Assembly (NCBI RefSeq): GCF_009671205.1 | Contig: NZ_CP045309.1 | Coordinates: 310,001 to 374,000, forward strand | Reading direction: 5' to 3' | Source of the DNA: Micromonospora terminaliae | GTDB lineage: Bacteria > Actinomycetota > Actinomycetes > Mycobacteriales > Micromonosporaceae | DNA: 64,000 bases | Part shown: piece by piece, positions 63,801 to 64,000 of the stretch | Layout: every line of letters starts with the position of its first letter | Numbering within the stretch: the stretch's first letter is position 1 | Program-made: the position numbers and the translations under genes | Notes under the pieces: model-generated | Databases searched by the model: none | What the model was told of the DNA's origin: nothing | What the model saw: only the letters and a program-made list of their open reading frames with translations

Positions 63801-64000
63801 CGGTGAGCACGTCGGCGGCCCGGTCCCACACCAGCCGGGGCCGCAGCTCGGCGAAGGCGGTCGACGGGTAGCGCCCGGAGAGCATGTCGAGCACCGCGTG
63901 CAGCGCCGAGTCGGGCAGCTCGGCGAACGGGGCGGCCCGGCGGACCAGCACGGCCAGGTCGCCGAGCCGCCACGGCTCCAGGGCCACCATGGCCACGATC
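60823..64000 (-). CDS. lhr: Lhr-family helicase, C-terminal part (truncated by window edge)
   Basis: The open frame runs off the right edge, and 1,058 codons are present of a protein that is usually about 1,500 residues. Missing are the RecA1 and most of the RecA2 motor domains. Present are the Lhr-core end (VTSGGTIPDRGLFGVFL, YESRVGDVFLLGSSSWRIEEI, PFWKGDQLGRP), the winged-helix core, and the long C-terminal domain of tandem winged helices. That tail includes an AlkZ-like module (YARTHGPFAAATCAARFGLG, LTNDTLAPLRAALG). Lhr is a 3'-5' helicase of mutagen-induced repair. nei2 lies downstream in the same orientation. Confidence 0.93.
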   Translation of the reverse strand, partial: IVAMVALEPWRLGDLAVLVRRAAPFAELPDSALHAVLDMLSGRYPSTAFAELRPRLVWDRAADVLTGRPGAQRLAVTSGGTIPDRGLFGVFLAGAERAARVGELDEEMVYESRVGDVFLLGSSSWRIEEITPDRVLVSPAPGQAARMPFWKGDQLGRPVELGRAIGARVRALLRQSDADAVAALRAGGLDGWAAGNLMTYLREQKEATRSLPDDRTVVVERFRDELGDWRLAVHSVLGARVNGPWALAIGRRLAERYGVDAQVMPSDDGIVVRLPDTADEPPGADVVVFDPDEIAQLVEESVGTSALFASRFRECAARSLLLPRRDPRRRQPLWQQRQRAAQLLDVAREYADFPVTLEAARECLQDVFDQPALAQLMRDLGARKVRLVEVESERPSPFARSLLFGYVGAFLYEGDAPLAERRAAALALDSGLLGELLGRVDLRELLDPAVLAETERQLRWRTEQRRPRDAEDVVELLRVVGDLSEAELAERGVPAGWLGELEAARRVLRVRVAGEDRWVVVEDAARLRDALGVALPVGVAEAYLAPVADPLGDLVARYARTHGPFAAATCAARFGLGVFVVEQALRRLAATGRVVSGEFAPDSVGTQWCDAEVLRLLRRRSLAALRREIEPVPPRALAAFLPRWQQVGSSARGVEAVAATVEQLQGAAVPASALERLVLPARVADYSPAQLDELCASGEVVWAGSGAISGGDGWVTLAYADVAPLLLPPPDEALTLTPLHEAVLDALADGQALFFRSLSDRVGSTDDTALTAAVWDLVWAGHLTNDTLAPLRAALGGGGAHRSRPTAARTRYRRPGRVALPSRGGPPTVAGRWSRLPERDLDPTRRAAALADLLLERHGVVTRGAVMAEQVTGGFAAVYPVLSALEERGAARRGYFVEGLGAAQFAVPGAVDRIRALADPADDSRSRGGPTVVLAATDPANPYGAALPWPDRVVDSGDGAAPATGHRAGRKAGALVVLVGGDLVLYVERGGRTILSFTDDTDTLAAAGKALADAVHSGALGAISVERADGEAVHSSPLRDALTAAGFRATPRGLRLRG

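Overview
The window is a very GC-rich actinobacterial chromosome segment, most likely from Micromonospora or a close relative. The evidence is third-position G/C bias, many GTG starts, frequent GTGA/ATGA stop-start overlaps, a ClgR-PspA-PspM module, ThyX, a C-terminal Lhr region, and a gene order typical of actinobacterial cores. I ran no database search, so the genus is an inference.

Layout. 1-1,325: PadR regulator with an ABC ATPase, whose permease presumably lies off the left edge. 1,396-2,357: Tat lipoprotein and a ferritin-like protein. 2,549-10,874: translation/RNA block rimP-nusA-ylxR(rnpM)-infB, a methyltransferase, a DUF503 protein, rbfA and a DHH phosphoesterase. 10,952-13,529: small membrane proteins, a 32-residue ORF behind a structured leader, and a MATE exporter. 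13,560-16,092: two paralogous proline-rich membrane proteins flanking the 3' remnant of a third copy. 16,205-23,471: truB-ribF-rpsO-pnp-M16 peptidase-dapB. 23,583-37,490: an accessory stretch with an AraC-DinB fusion, acetyltransferases, a LacI-controlled sugar divergon (glucosidase facing a binding protein and two permeases, no ATPase), a GT87 transferase, a YcaQ/AlkZ-like glycosylase, a DUF2752 protein with a tandem repeat, and 1.1 kb of non-coding DNA packed with repeats. 37,491-40,956: thyX-dapA-rnj. 41,132-44,829: secreted S1E protease and two YbjN-domain proteins. 44,943-54,637: ftsK, a small membrane protein, a Gdx/SugE guanidinium exporter behind a guanidine-III riboswitch, an ornithine-cyclodeaminase-family protein, rimO-pgsA-cinA-clgR-pspA-pspM. 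54,740-64,000 (minus strand): a multicopper-oxidase-fold protein lacking most copper ligands and carrying three Fn3 domains, then nei2, SAM hydrolase, acetyltransferase and the 3' two thirds of lhr.

How the parts work together. The first block and the truB-pnp block serve ribosome assembly, initiation and RNA turnover. dapB and dapA make lysine and diaminopimelate; pgsA, clgR, pspA and pspM concern envelope lipid and stress. nei2, lhr and the YcaQ-like protein suggest base-lesion and crosslink repair. Many genes have a TANNNT box 6-8 nt before the start codon, as expected for leaderless transcripts.

Most notable: the guanidine-III riboswitch; the cupredoxin pseudoenzyme with Fn3 repeats; the repeat island before thyX, where two 45-bp hairpins differ by compensatory changes; and two further families of dispersed palindromes (60-61 bp and about 52 bp) at gene borders.
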